DNA of 23,858 nucleotides. It comes from Melampsora larici-populina 98AG31. Taxonomy: Eukaryota; Basidiomycota; Pucciniomycetes; Pucciniales; Melampsoraceae. A program made the translations under genes and the position numbers. Location of the stretch: NCBI RefSeq assembly GCF_000204055.1, contig NW_006768843.1:281649-305506 (forward strand), in the 5' to 3' direction. The notes beneath the pieces are model-generated. The model ran no database searches and was not told the origin of the DNA. It was given only the letters and a program-made list of their open reading frames with translations. Positions 10,281 through 19,052 of the stretch are shown here, in pieces. Numbering within the stretch: the stretch's first letter is position 1; each line of letters opens with the position of its first letter.

Positions 10281-10996
10281 AGTTGTTATCTTCTTTCTTT
10301 TCATGTCATCTTATGAGTTTAATATTGATGAACTTGTTATGTTGTTTGGTTAGTTTATCGATTGATTGTTAAGATCTTCACCCAATCATGAAGGTTTAGA
10401 GGTCTTGCATACTTGACAATCAGACAGTTTCAATCGACTATTTTTTGTTTTGAAGGTTGTTCATGATTTACTTTGATCAAGATGCTTAGATCCGAAATAT
10501 ATGATGATGTGTTATATAAGTATCTTCTCTCTATCTTCTTTGATTCATTTTGTACTGATGTTGATTCATGAATTTCTTTATTCATTTATGTGAGTGAGGT
10601 AGTGATGTATGGTTTCTTCAAGAACAATTTGTATACAAAGAATGATGTATTACATAATTTTTGAATTTACTTTTGTTTGATGTTCACAAAAAAATGAAAT
10701 GCAATTGAACATGAGAATTGTTAAGTGGGAGTTTGTAGGTTGTTGAGTTGGCCCGCTGGTGAGGGTAAGGGTGAGAATAAATAAATAAATAAAAATGAGC
10801 TCTTGCTCAATAAGAGCTTTTGCTCACTACAGCGTTGGCCGCGCCCTCGAAGCAGCCAACACGCCCAAAGCTCAAATCGTTGTGGTCTACCAAGGAAGAG
10901 GGGAATAACATAGCGTGGAATACATAATCACCAATTAGATATGTAGTCATAGAAAGATAGGCATGGCGGTTTTTTTCACGTAAGCATACTTTTCTT
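10281..10996. other. Non-coding stretch with microsatellite and hairpins
   Basis: The sequence is T/A-rich to about 10740. An (AATA)n run at 10776-10795 is followed by AGCTCTT/AAGAGCT (10798-10818, 7-nt loop) and GTTGGC/GCCAAC (10834-10860). I checked these for a tRNA or tRNA-derived SINE; box-like words occur but no cloverleaf can be drawn. Confidence 0.4.
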
Positions 10997-11411
10997 TATT
11001 ATTAACGGTGTCAAGTTCAAGTTTTTACATCAAAAAGAATTAAACACGGGAATGTTTTTACGTTTTGACTGTAAAAAAACTTTGCCGAGTTTTTGTGATC
11101 ACTTGTAAACCATGATCAAGACTTTTTGGCTTTTTTGCCTCGATTATCCGCTTGGCAAGGAGAAAACTGTTGGTAAGAAGATGCAAGGTTGTGCTTGCAT
11201 CCACTCTCTAGTCCACCTTTTTCCAAGAGTGAAACAGCCCAGGTGAGGTCTTTAAATTTTGGTTGTAAACTTACCTGTTTACGTTTTTACAAAAGCGGGA
11301 TTCATAAAAACTTTCCCGTTTTTGTAAAATTTACGTAAATTTATGCTACAACGGGAAAGTTTTTTACGGTTTTTGCTGTAAAAAAATTTAACTTGACACC
11401 CCCTATTATAA
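10997..11411. mobile_element. hAT-like MITE with terminal inverted repeats and imperfect 8-bp target duplication
   Basis: The element spans 11005-11403 (399 bp). The left end has GGTGTCAAGTT from 11007. The right end, reversed, reads the same GGTGTCAAGTT and continues with matching T/A-rich sequence and GCAAAAA over about 30 bp. Flanks are TATTATTA (10997-11004) and TATTATAA (11404-11411), seven of eight identical, as expected of hAT elements. The interior repeats GTTTTTACG/CGTAAAAAC-type words in both orientations and encodes nothing. Confidence 0.72.
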
Positions 11412-11699
11412 GGGATTTCTTCCTGCAAAGACGGCAGATCATACACATTCGTATGTGAGTCAAATGTAGATCAAAACATCTCTTGTCCCTAAATGTCTCT
11501 ACAGTTCTACAGTTGAGCCAGACAGATGTTACACCTTTTCTTCTTCCACTCAAAGCAAGAAATTACAATTCACCAATGTGATGGTTTCTGGAAGACTGTG
11601 TAAAAGATGAGTCAGATTTCTCAAAGAGGCAATGGTGCATGCATGAACTACAGTAGATGCAGTCTTGAATCTTCAAAAATCTGTAATCAGGGAATCTAA
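11412..11699. other. Spacer between two MITEs
   Basis: Nothing recognisable is present; CpG is absent after about 11455. Confidence 0.4.
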
Positions 11700-12076
11700 G
11701 GGCCCGTTTGGCTGGAACCCCAAAACGGTTTTTGGTCAAAAACACCACCAAAGCCTGGAAATGTTTTGGGGTCAAAACAGTTTTTGATGTTCATCACAAA
11801 CACTGGCATTTGGCAACTCCATTTGATCAAAAACAAAAACCGTTTTTGATCCAAAACCTCTTTGATTTTGAAAACAGCCCTGAGGCTGTTTTTGAGACCA
11901 AAAAGAGTTTTTGCCCTCATATGCCCTTCTGTTTCGATTTTTTGATGAGCTCTTTGGTTGAGTGTTGGGTAATTGTATAACCAAATTTCAAGTTTTTCAT
12001 TCCGCCCCATGAAAAGGGGCAGATTGAAAAAGTGTTTTTGTGCAATGCTTTTTGGCTAAACCAGCCAAACAGGCCC
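11700..12076. mobile_element. MITE with 16-bp terminal inverted repeats
   Basis: GGGCCCGTTTGGCTGG at 11700-11715 matches the reverse complement of CCAGCCAAACAGGCCC at 12061-12076 at 15 of 16 positions; element length is 377 bp. The interior is built from variants of TTTTTGATC and CAAAAAC in both orientations and a hairpin AAAACAGCC/GGCTGTTTT (11871-11892). TIRs starting GGGCC-GTTTGG are common on plant and fungal hAT-type MITEs. I could not identify a clean target duplication. Confidence 0.75.
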
Positions 12077-12895
12077 AAAGCACAAACAAGTTGTGATACC
12101 CTCCTTTGTAGGCTCCAGAAGATGCCTAAAATTTGAGGAGGGACTTGGTTAGTCAGGGCCCTCTTGAATTTGTACCTTTTTGGACCCCCACCATTGGATG
12201 CAGCCCAGACAGGCACTGTGTGTCAGCTTGTATTATTTGTCTCACTCACAACACTCTTTTCAAAACATTTTTGACAAGGTTATTGTTCTCCTCTCAAATA
12301 TTATCTCATTCAGCCAAAGTTTTCCCTCATTTACTTGGCACAATTGACGGCCAGTGATGCACCATTGTTGGCTTCCAGCCCTGGCAACTGGGCTCTTAAA
12401 CTTGCGCTGTTTCAATGCATTCTCGGTGGATTGAATTGAATCCACTTGTGATTTGTTAAATAACAGAGCCACTTTTTCTTCAAATGTATTTGGATGCTTT
12501 GTGCTCTTCTTAAACCAAAGAGGTTTGTGTCAAGTGGCTCTCATGGTCACATGTCTCAATTTCTGTTATCAAATAAATAAAAGATACTACAAAGATAGGA
12601 ATTATAGATGAGATAGGCATTAGATTGTGAATACAAAAAAAGCACAATTAGATGTTGCCTATGGAATGTTTGAAATAATTATTTATTTACAAGCTGTATT
12701 GAGGTATGTTCGGGTATTGGAATGATATATTTTTATACGGTATCTGGCAGAGCGCAATGATGTTTGATTTATCATCCCAAATGGATTTTTTCCAAGGTGC
12801 TGAGGTAATAATTTCAGCTCGCGGTATTTATGATAGATTTCACATCGATTTTCCGTAGACAACAACAGCGAAACCGATCACCCATATCGAAATTT
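12077..12895. other. Non-coding stretch and 3' flank of the acidic-protein gene
   Basis: CpG is absent to about 12347. A palindrome TGGATT/AATCCA occurs at 12427-12444, and an inverted pair AGAGCCACTT (12465-12474) and AAGTGGCTCT (12532-12541) lies downstream. The last ~250 bp probably include the 3' UTR of the minus-strand gene ending at 12896. Confidence 0.45.
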
Positions 12896-14057
12896 CTAAA
12901 CGAAAAGATGGGCAAGGTGTGGGTTCAATTGAATTGCTCTTGAGTATCTGTATGCAACTAGCAACTGCTTTTCTCGTCTTTCTTGATCGATGAAGTTGAG
13001 ATCGTGGGATGCGTTACTAGAGTCGCCCAGTGCTTGTTCGTCTTCGGCCGACTTATCTAATTGCATCATACTATCTTCAACGCCGAGATTTAAAAGAAGA
13101 TTCAAAGGCGGTTCGGCGTCGCCTTCCTCTAGAGACCGTTGTGATAATATCATGACATCCCCCAAGTTTATTCCTTCAACTTCTTCTTCGTCGCAATCGA
13201 TAACATCAGTCGATTTGCGGATAGCTTCGTCGCTTGATAAGAAACCAGGCTTGAATCGCAACTCCCTTTCGAATTCTTCCGCTACTTCGACATTGATGTG
13301 ATCGTGCCGCTCGTTATCATTGGGAAGATGAAAGGCGTGTTCGGTCCATGAACGGCTTTCGAGTGAAACTGGCTTCCGTAGCCTTTCCTCCGACTGTACC
13401 GCGGCCGTGGAGCTGGGTGCAGAAACTACGATCGATGGGAGTTCGCCGTTTTGACAGATGGTAAAGTCTTCTGTAGAATAGTCGTCAAAGAGAGAATCAA
13501 AGTTGCTTTCGGATCCATTCGAGTTGGTGTCTTCTGATTCAGAAGAGTAGCGTGATAAACTTCCCATGACTCGCGAGCTAGTCGAAGAGTCGAAGACTTC
13601 GATTTCGATGATACTATCATCACCATCAAATGGCCAATCTGATAATGCATCGCAGGATTCTCCCGCATCTTCAGTTTCCGAATTTATCAAACCGGCGCGT
13701 TGATCATCTGGTGTTGTATTCTAGAAAGCAGATCAATCATCAGAATGTATCTCCACTGATTACGACCGGAACAAAGAATATACATACCTCAACAAGGAAA
13801 TGTGGAGCCGATGTGGGGAGAAAATTGCTTGGCAAGAGCTCGAAGGGATCCGACCTATCATCCTGATGACGCGATGATAGAAAGGTTAGAGATGTCTCCC
13901 TGCTCAAGCTGAAAGAAAAATTGCTCACTTCCTGTAGGTTTCTTAAATCTTTGGGGATCGTGTTTTGGGCGTACTGGCGAACGGCTTGCTCCATATAGAA
14001 CCAAGGCTCCTCGGCAGACTTCTCGGCGATACTTGAGTCAAGATATGTGAAGGCCAT
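12896..14057 (-). CDS. Two-exon acidic, Ser-rich hypothetical protein, 364 aa
   Basis: Exon 1 is 14057-13788 (90 codons) and exon 2 is 13720-12896 (275 codons with stop), joined across a 67-bp intron (GTATGT donor, TTTCTAG acceptor) in phase 0. The N-terminus (MAFTYLDSSIAEKSAEEPWF) leads into a short helix-like segment (MEQAVRQYAQNTIPKDL). Most of the rest is rich in Asp, Glu and Ser, with runs such as SSESEDTNSNGSESNFDS, and is probably disordered. The C-terminus turns basic and hydrophobic (ERREKQLLVAYRYSRAI). No signal peptide, membrane span or known domain was recognised. Acidic Ser-rich composition fits a nuclear or chromatin-associated or CK2-phosphorylated protein, but this is only a guess. 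The long clean exon and phased intron make the gene itself likely. Confidence 0.75.
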
Positions 14058-14399
14058 AGTTGGTAAGTAAGCTTTACGGTTTGTTTGAGACTGTTACGAT
14101 TGACAGAGCGGATGATTGGAAGAGCTCTACAATAGAAATTCGGGATGACGAATGATATAGGCGTTGAAGCTTTAATCAGGTGAGAAAATGAAAGGGTTGT
14201 TGATAGGATTGATAAGTTAATGGGTGAGATGATATATTGATGGATAATTCAGTAGGAAGATATATCGATGGATAAGATGGTAGGGTGATGGATGCAAGAA
14301 ACAAGAAAAAGTTTGTGGATAGGATCAATAGGGAATTGGAGAAACGGGCATCCTTTTATAGGCTCCCAGCTTGTGCGCCATGAAGATTGTTACTGCCAG
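14058..14399. other. Intergenic region with GATGGAT-type microrepeats
   Basis: This is the upstream region of the acidic-protein gene (minus strand). Degenerate repeats of GATGGATA, GATATAT and GGTGATGG lie between about 14170 and 14300. No TATA box was assigned. Confidence 0.4.
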
Positions 14400-15091
14400 T
14401 CAGAGTAAAGATTGCATCCCGTCATATAGTACAAGTTGCTCTTCATTGCCCTGTTGACGCTTGAGAAAGTCTGCTAGAGCAACACGGGATCTGAAGTTCT
14501 GAATATGACCGTGGTCTGGCCTCCGCATATCAAAAAGTCTTTGATCTCTGGCCACTTGAATAAGGGACGGTCTGCGCCGGAGGTAAGGAATTTCGAATAT
14601 ATCGGTTGATCGTCCACTAAAGTCAAGTCCAGGTCTGATGTCAGAACCCGAGTTGTCATGCGAAGTATTGTTCCTTCCACCGGTGAGTTCTCCATCCTCA
14701 AAGGCACGTTTGAGGGATGATTGAGAAAACTGTAGACCACTTCTGGTGTCTGAATAGTGGCCTTGGCTATCAAGTGAATAGCTTGAGCTCCGCCAACACC
14801 CTTCTTGGCCCATAAGGGGATGGGTTTTCCTTTGAAACTGTGTAAGGAAGCAGAAGATCATCGCACCAAAACGTTCCTGAGCTACCAAGCAACTAAACCT
14901 CCATTGACGTTTCGCCGAGGAAATCCAAGAGTCGCGGACAGAACATGCGCATTCAAAGCACGCCCACTTGGATGGTGCTCTTTTACGCTTATACCAATTC
15001 CAACCGATTATCTCATTTTCGGACAACGCCGCTCGCGTCGTCAGATCCAGAATAGGTCTGGTGCTCGTGGGTGATCTTCGCTAAAACTCAC
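14400..15091 (-). CDS. Open minus-strand exon of an unrecognised gene, start not visible
   Basis: The frame is open from an in-frame TAG at about 15092 down to a TGA at 14402-14400, about 230 codons. No in-frame ATG precedes the Cys/Trp-rich part (KWACFECACSVRDSW, then KRQWRFSCLV), so the exon probably begins at an acceptor such as GTTTTAG|CG near 15091, with earlier exons lost or unplaced. The second half is Ser/Asp/Arg-rich and ends LADFLKRQQGNEEQLVLY. The cysteine spacing hints at a small zinc-binding motif but matches nothing I know. Possible readings are a true terminal exon, an exon cut off by element insertion to the right, or two exons with an unseen intron. Coding status is moderately supported by length alone. 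Confidence 0.4.
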
Positions 15092-15825
15092 GAGAGATGG
15101 TTTTAGCTAGAATCGGGGCATGGAGCCCTGTTTGCATAAAGTAAGGCTATCGGAATAGTCTAAGTACATAAGCAAAGACTCAGAGGCATAAAAAGAGGTC
15201 CGCATGGGGCGGCCTAAGAAGTATTACAGATGTAAGAGGGAGAGGAGGGTGGGTCGAAGAAATAATATTCTTATCACGGAGATGAATATAATTCTTGAAA
15301 CAATGAGAATACTAATCAGGAGATTCTTAATGAATCCTAAGAGAATTTGAATGATAGAATGGGAGAAACGGAGTTCGAAAGTCATCACGTCTTATAGGAT
15401 TTACCAGATGGTAAAGAGCGTCATCAGAGGTAAATGTAAAGGAAGATAGAATCGGGGAATGGTAAAGAGCACAGCGGTGTGATAAAAGATATCACAGCAG
15501 AATAAAGATGATGGTAAGTTCAGACAAGGAACGCAGTTTGGACACTTGTCTACGGGGTGGAGTTATGAGCAGTGGTATGACTGAGAGCGTACGTACAGAG
15601 TACATAAGGACATAACCTTAATGTACTCGAACCAAAGAGAAGCTTGAAGTTCCAATACAGGAAATCTTCAAGCTTCTCAGGACGCGACTCATACCTCAAA
15701 GCTCATTGACTCGATTTGATCACACTCAAACTTTCGACAAGCATAAACGTTATATTCCAAGTTATTACAATCAGAATAAAAAATAGAAAGATTGATAAGA
15801 TATAAATCATCAAAGAGTAGATCAA
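15092..15825. other. Possible leader or LTR of an older element
   Basis: About 730 bp without coding signal precede the ORF at 15826. It contains CATAAAAAGAGG (TATA-like, about 15187), a purine tract AAGAGGGAGAGGAGGGTGGG at 15234-15253 that resembles a polypurine tract, and a long hairpin at 15637-15678. No TG...CA boundaries or PBS could be fixed, so the LTR identity is only a suggestion. Confidence 0.3.
15637..15678. repeat. Long hairpin: 13-bp perfect stem plus 4-bp inner stem
   Basis: GAGAAGCTTGAAG (15637-15649) pairs perfectly with CTTCAAGCTTCTC (15666-15678). Inside, TTCC pairs with GGAA after a 2-nt bulge, leaving the loop AATACA. It lies about 150 bp upstream of the ORF at 15826, probably in its 5' leader or promoter. 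Confidence 0.75.
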
Positions 15826-16386
15826 ATGGCATCAAACAATGAAAATGAGCTTTTTCCCGAAGTGGACGACCCAAGAAAGAAATTAAGAGCGTTCAGTAGA
15901 CAACCGACGGCTCCTCTAAAAAGTCAACAGCAACCAAAGAAACAAACAACTAAACGGAAGCAAGAAGTAGAACAGAAGACTAGACGTATTGTAGTAAGAG
16001 GGTATGGAACAGGTAGAGATCAACAAGGACAAGATTTAGGTGGTCAACAACAAGAAGACCCGGCTCCAAACACGGCAAACAACGGAAGCCAACCTACTTC
16101 AACAGGCCAAACTGCGGCACCGGCAAGCCTGCCTACCATAACAGAGGATCCACCGACCGAGGCCAGCCAAAACCAGCCTACCAGACCAAATCAAAATCAA
16201 ATGGAGAGTCAAGAGGAAGATCTGAGAAGTGAAAGTTCGTTAGAGTATGTAGAAGGCTATCAACATCAAGATGAAGAAGTAGAAGAGGAGGAGTCTTCGT
16301 GGGTAAGACTAAAAGAAGTGAAGAAAGAACCAAGTAGTCCGGCAGGAAGAAAGAAATTACTCACCGGCTTAGTGTCAAGCCTGTAG
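15826..16386 (+). pseudogene. Gln/Asn/Glu-rich ORF (Gag-like or host gene) interrupted by the gypsy element
   Basis: The ATG at 15826 opens 186 codons. The stop TAG at 16384-16386 belongs to the gypsy LTR (TGTAG...), which begins at 16382, so the native reading frame was cut after about 185 residues. The product starts MASNNENELFPEVDDPRKKL, has a basic segment (KKQTTKRKQEVEQKTRR), a long Gln/Pro/Thr/Asn-rich disordered stretch, then an acidic block (HQDEEVEEEESSW) and KKEPSSPAGRKKLL. Such N-termini are common in fungal retroelement Gag proteins, but no capsid or zinc-knuckle motif is reached, so a host protein is equally possible. The remainder should lie beyond the nested elements, right of this window. 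Confidence 0.55.
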
Positions 16387-16998
16387 CAGGGCTACTGACC
16401 TTACCCGCCTTTCTACCAATTCAGACATTATCAAAACAACTTAAAACTCTACTTTAAGACTAAGCAAGATTACCTCATCAAGATCGGTTTCATTCTAGGT
16501 ATTAGAGCACAAGCCACGGAATGTATCTGCCATCGTGGGCGTTGTGATGTAAACGGTTTCTTATTTTGTTTCTGGCTGGATTACAGGGCTCGCCCTTTCC
16601 ATATTGTACTCGCCCTTTTTAATCTGTATCAGCCTTCTAGCTATTCTAGTTTCATATATAATATCCTGTAATCTTCGGAAAGCTTCTCTTTTCCTCAGAC
16701 CTCAATTAATCTTTTATTCTTACTTTATCATTTCAATCTTTCTCATCAACCTTAATCTACAATCTCCTATTGTCTTCTTTCAGACTTCAAATCTCTTTAA
16801 TACTACTTTCTAATCATTAGCTCTTAAAAGCTTATAAACTATCTTTCAGCTTATACCGTAATTCAATTATTATCTGTCCTTTCGGACTCCTTGTTTCTTC
16901 TAAACTCGCTTAATCCTTGACCCTAATCGTCCTAAGATTTAACTTGTAAGCCCCTTAATCTTAAGTCTTAACAGTACCCTAAGTCGGGCCCTATTACA
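16382..16998 (+). repeat. Gypsy 5' LTR (617 bp)
   Basis: It starts TGTAGCAGGGCTACTGAC, identical to 22987 onward, and ends ...CCTATTACA just before the PBS, giving TG...CA ends. A TATA-like CATATATAATAT lies near 16653, and CTCGCCCTTT is repeated at about 16590 and 16610. Expected to carry promoter and polyadenylation signals of the element. Confidence 0.9.
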
Positions 16999-16999
16999 T

Positions 17000-17012
17000 T
17001 GGTAGCGAGAGC
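17000..17012 (+). promoter_or_regulatory. Gypsy primer-binding site
   Basis: TGGTAGCGAGAGC begins one base after the LTR end. TGG is the complement of the tRNA 3' CCA, so the primer would be a tRNA ending GCTCTCGCTACCA. Which tRNA this is cannot be told from the window. Confidence 0.8.
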
Positions 17013-17270
17013 TTAATTCAGATCCTTCGATTTCTGATTTTTTTTACCTTGTCGTTTTATTCCTTTTTTTTTCGTGTTTCAGCCTTAAGACTAATTCTTC
17101 TCGAAACATCGGAATCTTTCTTTCTTTATAATAAAGATCAATCAACGACAAAGGTTAGTGGAACAAGTCCAGTCAGATCTTGTCTTTTTCTTAATAAAAG
17201 GGAATTTTTTCAGTTTAACCTAATAAGAACCGAATTTTTTTTTTTCTTAATCCAAAAGTCAGCGACAAGG

Positions 17271-19052
17271 ATGTCTTCTTCAGGGCAATCTAGCGCTCCC
17301 TCCGAACAGCAGACTGGCGGTGGTATTCAGTTCACTGAAGGTCAGCTCGCGTGTCTTCATGCCCACATGCCGGAACTCGGGGAGGACGAAGTCTTTTATG
17401 CTGCCGAAGTCACGGATAAGTTCACCGACCTCCAGACACTTATCCACATCCATCTCGGACGCCACGATCGTAATCAGCTCTTTCAACTCCATCGCGATAT
17501 CGCCCTCTTGTTGAAGTGCAACCTCGACGGTACTCCAGTCGATGAAGACACGATTCAATCCCGTAACGCCACTCCGCATAAATCGGTTAACAAGATTCTT
17601 TATGCAAGTTTCGTTCCTAATCTTGAAGAGGAGTCTCCAACTCGAGATTCTTCCCGCCTCTCTTTGTCCACAATCACTACCAGGGGCCCGCGAGCTAGTC
17701 GACTCGAATTCACTGACGCCAAGACCGACACCGAGTCCACCTCCTCTAAGGATAAGTCCGCCGATCAAATCAGAACTCAGGCCACCATTGAAGATGAAAC
17801 GGACGTTCCGGTGGCTCCGGTTGATAAGGGCAAAAATCACGGCTTGGCTCCTTCTTCGATCATCAACGAACGATCTCCTCGCAGCCATCTGTCTCCCTCA
17901 CCGGTCATCATTGAACGACTGCCCAAGCCTTCCATCGTTTCGGTTAGCGGTGCTAGTCGTCAACTTCAGTCTATGATGTTGACTGATTCCAAATCAATCA
18001 GGCCCCTCCCCGTTTGTGGTCCTGTTCAGGAACGACCTGTCTCAGTCATCACTAGGTCGGTTGGTCGAGTTAATCGGTACGACAGCGACGATGACACAGA
18101 CAAGCGCCAAGTGTTTGTAACGGATGTAGGTAACGCTGCGAAGGCGTTGAAACGTAGCGGCAACGTCAAAGCATTTCATGGAGGCATGGACCAGGACGCC
18201 ACGTTATGGCTTCAGAAATTTAAAATTAATCTTGCCCTCAACTTCATCGACGAGTCAATCTACGTTCCGAAGGTTTTTCAATACCTCAAGGGGTCGGCTT
18301 TGGTCGCTTTGACCGATTTAATTACTCACAAAGAAGAACCTCGTACGATGAACGGTGTTCTCCGCTTTCTTACCGAGCGATTCCCTTCCACCGTCGACAT
18401 TACAAGCATCGACATCAGGCATCAATCCATCAAGCAGAAGACAGGGCAGTCTGTTTTGGATCTGTGGACGGAGTATCAGGACTTTATGATTGCCGCCGAG
18501 CATGTTAATTACAACTACAACCCAGTCGAAGACTTCATCAAACGCCTTCACCACGGTAGCGCGGCTCAGAAACACGTTAAGGACGAAGTCTTGCGATCTA
18601 AACAGGCTGGAGAACATCTTACAGTACACGACGTCGCTCAGATTGCCATCAGTAAGGACAACAATGTCATTTCGGACCGTCTGTCTCACGCCAATCAACA
18701 TCAGTCAACCTCAAGGTTTAAGTCCTCGGATAATTGGAGCAATAATTCTAACCGCTCCAACAACTTTCGTCGTCGAGATCCAGTGCAATCTATGTCAGAC
18801 GGCTCGACCAATCGCGGCAAGAAGCGTAAGTCGGACGAGGACCATCATTCCCGTAATCGGTCTAAAAAGTTAGTGCTGGATATTAACGGCAAAACTTTGG
18901 ATGGTCTCAAGTGTTACAACTGCAACAAATGGGGTCATAGGTTTGGGACGATGGAAGCCAAGTTATGCCCTAACCCCACCTCAACTATGACCGCGGAATA
19001 TTTCAGCTCTAAGCAATTGGGATCTTCGTCAAAAGATCAGGCGAAGAAGTGA
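17271..19052 (+). CDS. gag: Gypsy Gag polyprotein, 593 aa
   Basis: The frame is open from 17049, but 17049-17270 is T-rich leader that translates to Phe/Leu runs, so I take the ATG at 17271 (MSSSGQSSAPSEQQ). Residues ~1-290 are Ser/Asp/Glu-rich and disordered. Residues ~300-450 form the capsid-like region (FHGGMDQDATLWLQKF, then LKGSALVALTDLI and LWTEYQDFMIAAEH). A basic Ser/Asn/Arg stretch (RSNNFRRRDP, GKKRKSDEDH) precedes one zinc knuckle at 548-566 of the form CX2CX4HX9C, in which the last spacer is nine instead of four. Gag packages element RNA. It ends at a TGA that overlaps the start of pol, and pol lies in the -1 frame. Confidence 0.93.
   Translation: MSSSGQSSAPSEQQTGGGIQFTEGQLACLHAHMPELGEDEVFYAAEVTDKFTDLQTLIHIHLGRHDRNQLFQLHRDIALLLKCNLDGTPVDEDTIQSRNATPHKSVNKILYASFVPNLEEESPTRDSSRLSLSTITTRGPRASRLEFTDAKTDTESTSSKDKSADQIRTQATIEDETDVPVAPVDKGKNHGLAPSSIINERSPRSHLSPSPVIIERLPKPSIVSVSGASRQLQSMMLTDSKSIRPLPVCGPVQERPVSVITRSVGRVNRYDSDDDTDKRQVFVTDVGNAAKALKRSGNVKAFHGGMDQDATLWLQKFKINLALNFIDESIYVPKVFQYLKGSALVALTDLITHKEEPRTMNGVLRFLTERFPSTVDITSIDIRHQSIKQKTGQSVLDLWTEYQDFMIAAEHVNYNYNPVEDFIKRLHHGSAAQKHVKDEVLRSKQAGEHLTVHDVAQIAISKDNNVISDRLSHANQHQSTSRFKSSDNWSNNSNRSNNFRRRDPVQSMSDGSTNRGKKRKSDEDHHSRNRSKKLVLDINGKTLDGLKCYNCNKWGHRFGTMEAKLCPNPTSTMTAEYFSSKQLGSSSKDQAKK

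Noticed and set aside
10798..10900. Possible tRNA or tRNA-derived SINE
   Set aside because: A GCTCAAATC word resembles a B box, but no acceptor, D or T stem can be drawn at proper spacing.
13740..13787. Extension of the acidic protein past its first exon
   Set aside because: The extension reads through a GTATGT intron to an immediate stop; splicing gives a much longer frame.
15231..15253. Polypurine tract plus 3' LTR of another gypsy element
   Set aside because: No TG LTR start follows the tract and no matching LTR copy is in the window, so it stays a suggestion only.
17280..17888. Antisense 202-codon frame inside gag
   Set aside because: Lies opposite a clear Gag coding region and has low-complexity Arg/Ser/Gly composition expected of a shadow frame.
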